From the NCBI GenBank assembly GCA_964589825.1, contig CAZPUS010000007.1, positions 1-64,000 on the forward strand: a DNA stretch of 64,000 nt, given 5' to 3'. The notes below the pieces were generated by a model. It was not told where the DNA came from, made no database searches, and saw nothing but the letters and a program-made list of their open reading frames with translations. The position numbers and the translations under genes were made by a program. Of the stretch, positions 35,265-42,851 are shown one piece after another. The DNA comes from CAZPUS01 sp964589825 (GTDB lineage Bacteria > Fibrobacterota > Chitinivibrionia > Chitinivibrionales > WJKA01). Positions within the stretch are counted from its first letter, which is position 1. Each line of letters begins with the position of its first letter.

Positions 35265-35276
35265 GTATTGCAATAC
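35265..35276. promoter_or_regulatory. 12-base palindrome, candidate operator
   Basis: GTATTGCAATAC reads the same on both strands and lies 112 bases before the ATG of the 35388 gene. A related sequence, ATATTGCATAT, lies 12 bases upstream. Two similar sites suggest a dimeric regulator. Confidence 0.4.
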
Positions 35277-35387
35277 GTACGTTGATGATTACAGATACGT
35301 CCGATCTTTTTGCGCTACATTTCAGACTAAAAGGAACGTATATCAAGCAATCGCCGTTTTTTCTATCATTTACCACAGGAGTGAACC

Positions 35388-35549
35388 ATGGTACTCAAAT
35401 CGCTTATCGGAATAGTTGCAGGTGCTGCAGTGGGTTTTTTATTTTATCGGTTGATAGGATGCTCCGCAGGGACCTGCCCTATTACGGGGAATCCGTATGC
35501 AAGCACTATTTACGGTGCCCTATTGGGGTTTCTTATCGCAAGCGTGTAA
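35388..35549 (+). CDS. Small membrane protein, DUF6132-like
   Basis: A 53-residue protein with two short hydrophobic segments (about 4-22 and 37-52) joined by CSAGTCPITGNPYAS. The pattern GC-x3-TCPIT-x-NPY-x-S, followed by a Gly-rich membrane segment, is that of DUF6132 proteins, small membrane proteins common in anaerobes and in the Bacteroidetes group. ACAGGAG lies just upstream. The CxxxxC pair next to an exported thioredoxin gene (35643) suggests redox or sulfur handling; that is inference. Confidence 0.7.
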   Translation: MVLKSLIGIVAGAAVGFLFYRLIGCSAGTCPITGNPYASTIYGALLGFLIASV

Positions 35550-35642
35550 GTGTCTATTAAATATTTTTTAGACAGTTTTGTGAGACACATGTGTAGGTGT
35601 CATTAATTTCGAGACACATTTATAATGAGTAAAGGAGATAGT

Positions 35643-36110
35643 ATGCTGACGATGCTCTTTCAAAGAAAAATCGTGGTTGCAGTGTTAGTTTTCACTGCGT
35701 GTGCAGGAATCATCCAGTCTCACGCTGAAAGCGAAGCCGGTGAAAGCACCGACTCTGCAGCTGCAATCACCACCATCGGCTCAATGGATGAGCTGAAACA
35801 AATTATAAATGACGCTTCGACCGAACTTCTTATGTTCGATTTATATGCCGACTGGTGTGCTCCCTGCAGAATGCTCGCACCACGTATAAGAAAACTCGCT
35901 GCGCAACACCGCGATAAAGTAACGGTATATAAAATAGACGTCGACAAATCCCCCAAGGTCGCATCAGCATTCGGGGCACGCGGAATACCCTATGTAGTAT
36001 TCGTAAAAGAGAAAAAAGCGGTTGAAGCTGTTTCGGGTATACGTTCTCATGCCACCTATACCCGCATTATTAACCGTTATACGCATGCAAACGACAGTAC
36101 GGACGGATAA
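35643..36110 (+). CDS. Exported thioredoxin-fold protein
   Basis: The start is ATG 35643, preceded by AAAGGAGATAGT; an in-frame ATG at 35625 lies on the ribosome-binding site and is rejected. A signal peptide (about 1-28, cleavage near SHA|ES) precedes a thioredoxin domain with WCAPCRM (C72, C75) and the cis-Pro loop RGIPYV. The protein has 155 residues. It would act in the periplasm as a disulfide reductase. It is 93 bases after the DUF6132-like gene. Confidence 0.87.
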   Translation: MLTMLFQRKIVVAVLVFTACAGIIQSHAESEAGESTDSAAAITTIGSMDELKQIINDASTELLMFDLYADWCAPCRMLAPRIRKLAAQHRDKVTVYKIDVDKSPKVASAFGARGIPYVVFVKEKKAVEAVSGIRSHATYTRIINRYTHANDSTDG

Positions 36111-36258
36111 GTTGGACGACATGTGGTATTGTGAAGAACAATAATTGTATATTTATACGCTTTCTTTGCTGCAGTGAAGACCGAAAATTATCCTTTAGTT
36201 CTGCACTGCGCATCAAATGGAAGAGTACATTTTTTAACCCCATAAAAAGGAGTTTCAT

Positions 36259-36759
36259 ATGGGAGATCGCGGAAGAGGAATACTCGGTATCGACGTAAAT
36301 GAAGTACTCGAATTGCTTAACCATGCATTTGCCGACGAATGGCTAGCCTATTACCAGTACTGGCTTGGCGCTAAAATCGCCAAAGGACCTATGAAGGAAT
36401 CGGTAATCGCGGAGCTCATGCAGCATTCAACCGACGAGCTGCGGCATGCCGACATGATTGCCAACCGAATTGTACAACTCGGCGGCACACCGGTCACTAC
36501 CCCCGAAAAATGGTACAAGGAAACCAACTGCGGGTACGAAGAACCATCCGACCCCTTTGTAAAGACACTGCTTACCCAGAACATTAAGGGTGAACAGTGC
36601 GCCATCGATGTCTACCAGTCACTGCTTCAGAAAACGGCAAACACCGATCCGGTAACCTACAACACCGTACTGCAGGTACTGCAGGATGAAGTGGAACACG
36701 AAGAGGATCTGCAGTCACTGCTGGAAGACTTCAACATGATGATGGAAAAGAAAGGATAG
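36259..36759 (+). CDS. Ferritin-like Dps-type iron protein
   Basis: A 166-residue four-helix protein of the bacterioferritin/Dps-like group. Diiron ligand candidates are E27, E60 and H63 (ELRHAD), E112, E144 and H147. Two Cys, C91 and C114, are 22 residues apart (C-x22-C), as in Dps-like thioferritins, where they form a thiol pair beside the metal site. It would oxidise iron with peroxide and store it. AAAGGAG precedes the ATG. It belongs to the oxygen-defence region. Confidence 0.82.
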   Translation: MGDRGRGILGIDVNEVLELLNHAFADEWLAYYQYWLGAKIAKGPMKESVIAELMQHSTDELRHADMIANRIVQLGGTPVTTPEKWYKETNCGYEEPSDPFVKTLLTQNIKGEQCAIDVYQSLLQKTANTDPVTYNTVLQVLQDEVEHEEDLQSLLEDFNMMMEKKG

Positions 36760-36802
36760 CATCATCGCGAACTTATTACCGCTATTATTCCTGTGCGTAT
36801 AC

Positions 36803-36835
36803 TACCCCTCCGCCTCTGTCTGTGTGTGAGGGGTA
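36803..36835 (+). terminator. Stem-loop after the ferritin-like gene
   Basis: TACCCCTC pairs with GAGGGGTA over a 17-base loop. A weak T-rich tail (TATTATT) follows. It lies between the ferritin-like and rhomboid genes and may be a weak terminator. Confidence 0.5.
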
Positions 36836-36902
36836 TATTATTCCATCGCCGCTGCCGATGCAGCGGCCATATCTCCAGGAAATTTGTGTACATTAGCCAC
36901 TC

Positions 36903-37670
36903 ATGATTCCACTACGTGACGACAATCCCACCGTACACCGTTCCGTGGCCACGCTGGCGATAATCGGCATCAATGCGGCGGTATGGTTTTTTATCCAGGG
37001 GGCCGGTTTCAATCCTGCCCTGGTAGATTCGGTATGCCGTTTCGGGATGATACCGGCGGAGCTGGCCGGCAATGTCGATCCCGGTACCCGGGTGCAGCTC
37101 GGCCGACAGGTCTCGTGCGTACTTGACGGCAATCCCAACTGGCATTCACTCATCACATCGATGTTCATGCACGGCGGATGGCTGCATATCATAGGTAACA
37201 TGTGGTTTCTTTACGTGTTCGGGGATAACGTGGAAGATGTAATGGGACCGTTCAAATTCATAGTGTTCTACCTGTTGTGCGGACTTGCCGCAGAAGGAAC
37301 CCAGTATCTTTCCAATCCTTCCAGCACGCTGCCTATGGTCGGAGCCTCGGGAGCGATCGGCGGAGTCATGGGTGCCTATGCGGTTTTGTTTCCGCGTGCA
37401 CCGGTACATGTGCTGGTTCTTGCAGGATTTTTCCTTACCCGGGTAGTCGTTCCCGCGTTTTTTATGCTGGGATTCTGGTTGTTTTTCCAGCTGATCGCGG
37501 GATTGTTTCAGGGAGGCAGCGAAGGCGGAGTCGCGTTCTGGGCCCATATCGGCGGCTTTGTCAGCGGAATCATATTGCTGCGTTTTTTCTGCAGCTCGAC
37601 CCGTGTGGAGGAATGCCGTACCAGACGAGGCCGTACCCGCAGCTGGCTTACGCGTGCCACGCGCAGGTAA
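36903..37670 (+). CDS. Rhomboid-family intramembrane serine protease
   Basis: A 255-residue inner-membrane protein with six or seven membrane helices. The catalytic Ser is S149 in GASGAIGG and the catalytic His is H215 in FWAHIGGFVSG. The loop GGWLHIIGNM (91-100) supplies the conserved H and N. A basic tail (RTRRGRTRS) ends the protein. The substrate is unknown. It stands between redox genes without obvious link; the next gene is 64 bases further on the same strand. Confidence 0.93.
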   Translation: MIPLRDDNPTVHRSVATLAIIGINAAVWFFIQGAGFNPALVDSVCRFGMIPAELAGNVDPGTRVQLGRQVSCVLDGNPNWHSLITSMFMHGGWLHIIGNMWFLYVFGDNVEDVMGPFKFIVFYLLCGLAAEGTQYLSNPSSTLPMVGASGAIGGVMGAYAVLFPRAPVHVLVLAGFFLTRVVVPAFFMLGFWLFFQLIAGLFQGGSEGGVAFWAHIGGFVSGIILLRFFCSSTRVEECRTRRGRTRSWLTRATRR

Positions 37671-37734
37671 TGGCGACAGCGACAAATATCGAAACACAAC
37701 TGTTTATTTATTCATACTAAAAAAGGAGCGTGTA

Positions 37735-38121
37735 ATGCTGGAAAAAAAACAAATTTACAAATGTGAAAAATGCGGTAACCTGGTCGAGGGACTCTGGAAT
37801 GGAAAACCGAGCGTCAAATGCTGCGGTGAGCCTATGACCAAACTTGAGCCCAATACGGTCGATGCGGCAAAAGAGAAACACGTACCGGTAATCGAACGTG
37901 ATGGAAATACCGTAACCGTAAAAGTGGGATCGAATCCCCATCCCATGGATCCTGACCACTATATTCTTTTCGTGGAGCTTCTGGATGGCGACAAGGTACT
38001 CCGCCACGATTTCAAGGAAGGTGACACGGTTGCGCACGCACGGTTTTGTGTAGAAGGCAATAATCCCCTTACCGCGCGCGAATATTGCAATAAGCACGGT
38101 TTGTGGTCGGGACGTGAATAA
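37735..38121 (+). CDS. dfx: Desulfoferrodoxin (superoxide reductase, two-centre type)
   Basis: Reduces superoxide to peroxide without making oxygen. The 128 residues have both metal sites: Centre I Cys C10, C13, C29 and C30, and Centre II ligands H49, H69, H75, C118 and H121, with the catalytic Glu E47. ATG 37735 follows AAAAGGAG; a longer frame to 37558 lies inside the rhomboid gene. It is placed with rubredoxin and rubrerythrin, its usual electron partners. Confidence 0.96.
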   Translation: MLEKKQIYKCEKCGNLVEGLWNGKPSVKCCGEPMTKLEPNTVDAAKEKHVPVIERDGNTVTVKVGSNPHPMDPDHYILFVELLDGDKVLRHDFKEGDTVAHARFCVEGNNPLTAREYCNKHGLWSGRE

Positions 38122-38133
38122 GCGTTTTTTTAT

Positions 38134-38165
38134 CTATCTGCCGGTTCGATCTCACCGGCAGATAG
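38134..38165 (+). other. Strong intercistronic hairpin
   Basis: CTATCTGCCGGT and ACCGGCAGATAG form a perfect 12-base stem with an 8-base loop between dfx and the next ferritin-like gene. No T-run follows; a T-run precedes it instead. It may protect or process the mRNA, or separate expression of the two genes. Confidence 0.7.
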
Positions 38166-38187
38166 AATATCAGTAAAGGAGTACCCC

Positions 38188-38646
38188 ATGTCTGACAATA
38201 AATTTGAAGAACTGCTTCAATTTGCAATACACGAAGAGACTAATGCAGCCCGGCTGTACGAATCGATCGCAGAAAAAATCAATTCCCGTACTACACAGAA
38301 AACACTGCAGGATATGGCTGCCATGGAGTGGGACCATAAGAGAAAAATCGAATCGTTCAAGGAGACGGGCAGCGCCCGGTTTCCGCAACCAAAGCAGGTG
38401 GAAGATCTGCACATATCCGATTACATGGTCTCAGAAAAACTCAATCCTGACAGCGATCCACAGGATGTACTCGTATTTGCCATGAAGGAGGAACAAAAGG
38501 CATACGAACTCTATTCAAGGCTGGCATCGATCGCTGATCACGAGAAAACCAGAGCGCTTTTCGAAGCCCTTGCAGGAGAAGAGAAACAACACAAATACAG
38601 ACTCGAAAAAGAGTATGAAGATTCCACCTTTTCGTGGGAAAACTGA
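38188..38646 (+). CDS. Ferritin-like (rubrerythrin-domain) protein without rubredoxin domain
   Basis: A 152-residue protein with two E-rich helical halves, each carrying diiron ligand motifs: HEETNAARLYESIAE with EWDHKRKIE, and KEEQKAYELYSRLA with EEKQHKYRLE. This is the erythrin-type layout lacking the rubredoxin tail, so electrons must come from a separate protein, plausibly the rubredoxin encoded 190 bases downstream. AAAGGAG precedes the ATG. It is likely a peroxidase or iron-binding defence protein. Confidence 0.85.
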   Translation: MSDNKFEELLQFAIHEETNAARLYESIAEKINSRTTQKTLQDMAAMEWDHKRKIESFKETGSARFPQPKQVEDLHISDYMVSEKLNPDSDPQDVLVFAMKEEQKAYELYSRLASIADHEKTRALFEALAGEEKQHKYRLEKEYEDSTFSWEN

Positions 38647-38836
38647 GTTTCATCTGAACCAAGGGTTTTTTCCACCTGAATTCAGCGGTTGTTTTGATGA
38701 AAACTGCGCTAAGCGGTACTGCTTTTGTGTTGTTCAAAATTATGGAAATACGAGGTAGTAGGAATACTATTTTTTCCCATACGGTATAACGATAGTTACC
38801 GCTCATCTTTTCCACTTTATTTACGGAGGTACCATT

Positions 38837-38998
38837 ATGAAAAAGTATGTATGTGATGTGTGCGGCTATGTCTATGATCCGCAAGCAGGTGATCCGGACA
38901 ACGGCGTACAACCCGGAACCGCATTTGAGAATCTCCCGGACGACTGGGTCTGCCCGGAATGCGGTGCGGGAAAAGACGAATTTTCGGTAATGGAATAA
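38837..38998 (+). CDS. Rubredoxin
   Basis: A 53-residue iron protein with the four Cys ligands C6, C9, C39 and C42 (CDVCGY and CPECGA) and the PDDWVC core. ACGGAGG precedes the ATG. It is the probable electron donor for superoxide reductase, the rubrerythrin proteins and the flavodiiron protein encoded within 6 kb. Confidence 0.97.
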   Translation: MKKYVCDVCGYVYDPQAGDPDNGVQPGTAFENLPDDWVCPECGAGKDEFSVME

Positions 38999-39005
38999 TA
39001 CGCAT

Positions 39006-39046
39006 GCCGCCACAGGGGAGTTTCTTCTGCGGCGGCCTCTGTTTTT
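39006..39046 (+). terminator. Intrinsic terminator after rubredoxin
   Basis: ACAGGGG (39012-39018) pairs with CCTCTGT (39036-39042) with one G-T pair, followed by five T. A second possible stem, GCCGCC/GGCGGC, overlaps it. It lies 8 bases after the rubredoxin stop. Confidence 0.65.
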
Positions 39047-39256
39047 CATCCGGACCGCATGGGACTGCAGCGCAAAAGATGCGCGGCCCCTCAGCGCTTT
39101 CGTATCACCTGCATTCTTTACACCACCACCCGTTCCCCATCCTGATACGAAACAGGCACCACGTCACACAACAGTGTTTCTACACCCGCGCCTGTATTGC
39201 AGTAGCAGATGAGTGCCTGCCGTTGTCCCCACCTGCAGAGAGACAAAGGATATAAT

Positions 39257-40615
39257 ATGGGCGAACAAACCGCCATAATAATAGTCGGTGCGTCCGGAGA
39301 CCTTGCAAAACGCAAGCTGGTACCTGCACTTGCCGAGTTACATGAAAGAGCCGAAATCCCCCGCATCAATGCGATCGTGGGTACCGGGCGCAGCGATTTT
39401 TCGAATCAGTCATTCAGAAACAGATTCGATGTTCCCGACGCATTTGCACCGCTTCTGTTTTATCACCAGGGAATAGAGGGACTGTATGAATACGTAAATT
39501 CTCTCGGCCACTTTTCCCATATCGTGGTATTTCTCGCAATTCCACCGCACGCGTACGCACGAACAGCCCAAAAGCTCTCGCTGGACGGGTTTGGCGAACG
39601 GACATCACTGGTCATCGAAAAACCGTTCGGCCATGATTACGAATCCGCCCGCATACTCAATTCGGAACTTGCACAGTATTTCGAAGAAGCGCATATCTAC
39701 CGTATCGACCATTATCTGGCCAAGGAAGCGGTACAGAATATACTCGTGTTTCGTTTTGCCAACGCCATTTTCGAACCGGTCTGGAACAGCAAATACATCG
39801 AATCGATACAGATAAATGCGTTCGAAGATACCGGCATCGGTTCACGGGCACAATATTTCGATTCCGCAGGCATAATCCGTGACATGGTACAGAACCATTT
39901 GACGCAGCTGTTGTGCCTTATAACCATGGAGCCGCCGGCAACCCTCGATGCGGAGGATATCCGTACCGAAAAAATGGATATACTCAAAAACCTCGAAGTG
40001 GCATCATGCTCACGCTGGCAGTACGAAGGCTACATGCAGGAAAAGGGCGTCGCTTCCGATTCCCGTACCGAAACTTTTGCGGAAATCAAGGCGAAAATCA
40101 ACAATTTCAGATGGGCCGGCACCCCGATATATATACGCACGGGAAAAGCACTTCCCCGGCGTGGTACCGAAATCGGTATCAGGTTCAGATCGGTACCGCC
40201 GATTCTTTACAATACCACGAACCAGATCGAACGCAACAAAATAATCTTCATGATACAGCCGGTGGCGGGAATTCATGTCGACCTTTCCGGGAAAAAGCCG
40301 GGCAGCGAGAATACGGTTATCCGTACCGACATGAAATTCTGCTACCGTGACATTTTCAGGGGCATAATACCCGAAGCGTACCAGCGTCTTTTGTGTGATG
40401 TGGTTCGCGGAGACAGAACGCTCTTTGTAGGGGCCAAAGAGACCGAACGTGCGTGGAAAGTCTACGAACCGGTTCTTGACAAAGGTGAAAATAAAATCTA
40501 TACAAAAGGGACCGTACCCCCCACTTGTTTCGGCGAAGAATGGATCGATTTTCACAAGTATGTCATTTCCTGTTCCAGAGGGGACAAAAAGGCTTCTTCG
40601 ACCGAAGAAGATTGA
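39257..40615 (+). CDS. zwf: Glucose-6-phosphate 1-dehydrogenase
   Basis: Opens the oxidative pentose phosphate path and makes NADPH for the reductases around it. The 452 residues start MGEQTAIIIVGASGDLAKRK at ATG 39257 (AAAGGATAT upstream); the frame to 39209 is extra. The nucleotide loop is GASGDLAKRK (11-20) and the substrate site RIDHYLAKE carries the catalytic His. Its partner pgl is at 33621. The protein is slightly shorter than E. coli Zwf. Confidence 0.96.
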   Translation: MGEQTAIIIVGASGDLAKRKLVPALAELHERAEIPRINAIVGTGRSDFSNQSFRNRFDVPDAFAPLLFYHQGIEGLYEYVNSLGHFSHIVVFLAIPPHAYARTAQKLSLDGFGERTSLVIEKPFGHDYESARILNSELAQYFEEAHIYRIDHYLAKEAVQNILVFRFANAIFEPVWNSKYIESIQINAFEDTGIGSRAQYFDSAGIIRDMVQNHLTQLLCLITMEPPATLDAEDIRTEKMDILKNLEVASCSRWQYEGYMQEKGVASDSRTETFAEIKAKINNFRWAGTPIYIRTGKALPRRGTEIGIRFRSVPPILYNTTNQIERNKIIFMIQPVAGIHVDLSGKKPGSENTVIRTDMKFCYRDIFRGIIPEAYQRLLCDVVRGDRTLFVGAKETERAWKVYEPVLDKGENKIYTKGTVPPTCFGEEWIDFHKYVISCSRGDKKASSTEED

Positions 40616-40777
40616 TCCGGGGATAATGCTGCTGACCGCAAGGACGCTTCTGTGGTCATACCACAAACAGCACATCGAAATGAGCCCGGCTCGCCACAGC
40701 TTTCATCACCACAACCGCTCAGTTCAGCTCAATATAAAAAATCATGGCTTTTATACTTCAACAAAAGGAGTTTCCAC

Positions 40778-41968
40778 ATGAACGCACTCAAAATAGGAGA
40801 AAATATCTACTGGGTCGGTGCCATAGACTGGAATCTGCGCAATTTTCACGGCTACCTCACGCAACGGGGTTCCACCTATAACGCTTATCTTATTATCGAT
40901 GAAAAGGTAACACTTATCGACACGGTAAAGCATTATCTTGCAGATGAAATGATGGCGCGTATCTGCTCGGTAATCGATCCGTCACGCCTCGACTACATTG
41001 TTGCCAATCACGTGGAAATGGACCACTCCGGTTCACTCCCCCGGATTCTGCAGCACGCGCCGAAGGCGCAGGTAATTGCCAGTCAAAAAGGAGCTGCGGG
41101 ACTTGAAATGCATTATGAGCTGCCCTGCGAGGTGACAGGCAAAAAAAGCGGAGAACAGCTACGGCTGGGAGCAAATACGCTTCAGTTTCTGAGTACACCC
41201 ATGGTACACTGGCCGGATAACATGGTCACCTACCTGCCACAACAGAAAATTCTCTTTTCCAATGACAGCTTCGGACAGCATTGTGCGTCGGCAGAACGCT
41301 TTGACGATGAATTCCCCTTTGATATTCTTATGGAAGAGGCAAAAAAATATTACGCCAATATCGTCATGCCATACGGGAAACAGGCTAAAAAAGAGCTGGA
41401 TGCCGCATCCGATCTTTCCATCGAACTCATCGCACCCAGCCACGGCCTTATGTGGCGTTCTCATATACCTGCCATAGTAAATGAATACACGAAATGGGCC
41501 ACCAATACCGTCGAAGAAAAGGCGATTATCGTCTACGATACCATGTGGAAATCGACGCAGAAAATGGCGTACGTCATAGCGGATGCTTTCAATGACCAGG
41601 GCATTCCGGCAACCATGTGTAATCTGCAGACCAACCACATTTCGGATATTGTAACCATGCTGATCGATGCACGCTACTGTGCGGTCGGCTCCCCTACCCT
41701 CAACCAGAATATGCTGCCCACGGTAGCTTCATTCTGCACCTATTTCAGGGGACTCGCGCCAAAAGGAACACCAAAAAAAGGGATCGCGTTCGGCTCCTAC
41801 GGGTGGGCGGAGAAGGGAGTAAGCCAGATCAAAGAGGAATTCGAAAAAAGCAACGTGGAATGTATTGCGTCGCTTACCAGCCAGTATATTCCCGGCACAC
41901 AACAGCGGACGCAGTTGTATAAAGAAGTGACCGACGCACTCAACGCTCACGCAGCCCCGCAGCAATAG
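40778..41968 (+). CDS. Flavodiiron protein (FprA type, oxygen/NO reductase)
   Basis: A 396-residue enzyme with a beta-lactamase-like diiron domain and a C-terminal flavodoxin domain. The diiron motif is NHVEMDHSG, with the H-x-E-x-D-H ligands; the flavodoxin part (about 250-390) has YDTMWKST and the FMN loop GSYGWAEKG. It would reduce oxygen to water with electrons from rubredoxin. ATG 40778 follows AAAAGGAG; the longer frame to 40652 is not used. It closes the defence region. Confidence 0.93.
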   Translation: MNALKIGENIYWVGAIDWNLRNFHGYLTQRGSTYNAYLIIDEKVTLIDTVKHYLADEMMARICSVIDPSRLDYIVANHVEMDHSGSLPRILQHAPKAQVIASQKGAAGLEMHYELPCEVTGKKSGEQLRLGANTLQFLSTPMVHWPDNMVTYLPQQKILFSNDSFGQHCASAERFDDEFPFDILMEEAKKYYANIVMPYGKQAKKELDAASDLSIELIAPSHGLMWRSHIPAIVNEYTKWATNTVEEKAIIVYDTMWKSTQKMAYVIADAFNDQGIPATMCNLQTNHISDIVTMLIDARYCAVGSPTLNQNMLPTVASFCTYFRGLAPKGTPKKGIAFGSYGWAEKGVSQIKEEFEKSNVECIASLTSQYIPGTQQRTQLYKEVTDALNAHAAPQQ

Positions 41969-42017
41969 CGCAGCCATACCCAGAAACTCTTGAGCGCTTT
42001 TTGGAAAAAAAACGCGT

Positions 42018-42851
42018 ATGACACGAATAGAACGCCTTGGCCGAATACTGGAGTCTGTATACCGGGAATTCAACCGACGCGAGCTTGTTGCCTATGATCC
42101 TTTGCGATGCGTACATGCGCAGAGTCAGAACCGCGACCGGGAAATAGTGGGTCTTCTCGCCTCATGTCTGGCATACGGCAGACGTGATAAAATCATTGAG
42201 GCGGTTACTGAATGCAGACACAGAATGGGCGATGGTACGGTGGTGGATTTCATTGCAGACAGTAGTTACACTGAAAAAAAACGTCTGTTTCGCAATTTCA
42301 CCTACCGTTTTAATACCGGCAATGATATCGCCCTTCTTCTCCAGACAACGGGGCGTATACTCCGGCGTTATGGCTCGATAGAAGCGTTTTTCAGCAATTG
42401 CAGTGATACAGCCGGCGGTGACGCCGCGCTTCGTCTCGATGCGTTTTCTGCCGGCTTTCTCTCACATGCCTGTTGTATTGAAAAAAGTATCCCACGCTCA
42501 TTTGCCTATCTTTTTCCCTCTCCCCGCAACGGGAGTGCATGCAAGCGTGCCAATTTGTATTTTAGATGGATGGTGCGTGGGTGCGATGGTATTGATTGCG
42601 GAATATGGGAAAGTGCTTCCCCGGAAACGCTTGTCATTCCATTGGATGTGCATATTGCACGTGCGGCCCGTTTTCTCGGGATTTGTTCGCGTTCGCAGGC
42701 CGACTGGAAAACAGCACAGCTGATAACGCAGCAATTAAAACGAGTCTGCACTCACGACCCTGTACGCTACGATTTTTCTCTGTGCCAGTTCGGCATGCTG
42801 GTACAGACCAACAGCAATAAAGCCAAACGATTATGTCAAATAAAGAATTGA
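42018..42851 (+). CDS. TIGR02757 (DUF2400) family protein
   Basis: A 277-residue protein of a conserved family of unknown biochemical role, recognised by DPLRCVHAQSQNRDREIVGLLASCLAYGR near the N-terminus and by RANLYFRWMVRG and IPLDVHIARAARFLG further on. The second half recalls helix-hairpin-helix DNA glycosylases. Its stop lies 19 bases inside the next gene, ptsI. Confidence 0.83.
   Translation: MTRIERLGRILESVYREFNRRELVAYDPLRCVHAQSQNRDREIVGLLASCLAYGRRDKIIEAVTECRHRMGDGTVVDFIADSSYTEKKRLFRNFTYRFNTGNDIALLLQTTGRILRRYGSIEAFFSNCSDTAGGDAALRLDAFSAGFLSHACCIEKSIPRSFAYLFPSPRNGSACKRANLYFRWMVRGCDGIDCGIWESASPETLVIPLDVHIARAARFLGICSRSQADWKTAQLITQQLKRVCTHDPVRYDFSLCQFGMLVQTNSNKAKRLCQIKN

Larger units (their letters stand above)
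34971..35387. other. Divergent intergenic region between trxA and a small membrane gene
   Basis: The 417-base region is AT-rich and holds the promoters of trxA (minus) and the 35388 gene (plus). It contains a direct repeat at 35037-35074 and a 12-base palindrome at 35265-35276, each listed on its own. I see no gene. Frames on both strands here are short and uncharacteristic. Confidence 0.5.

Noticed and set aside
40593..40608. CTTCTTCG/GAAGAAG hairpin at the zwf end
   Set aside because: The loop has three bases, no T-run follows, and it lies in codons of the zwf C-terminus.
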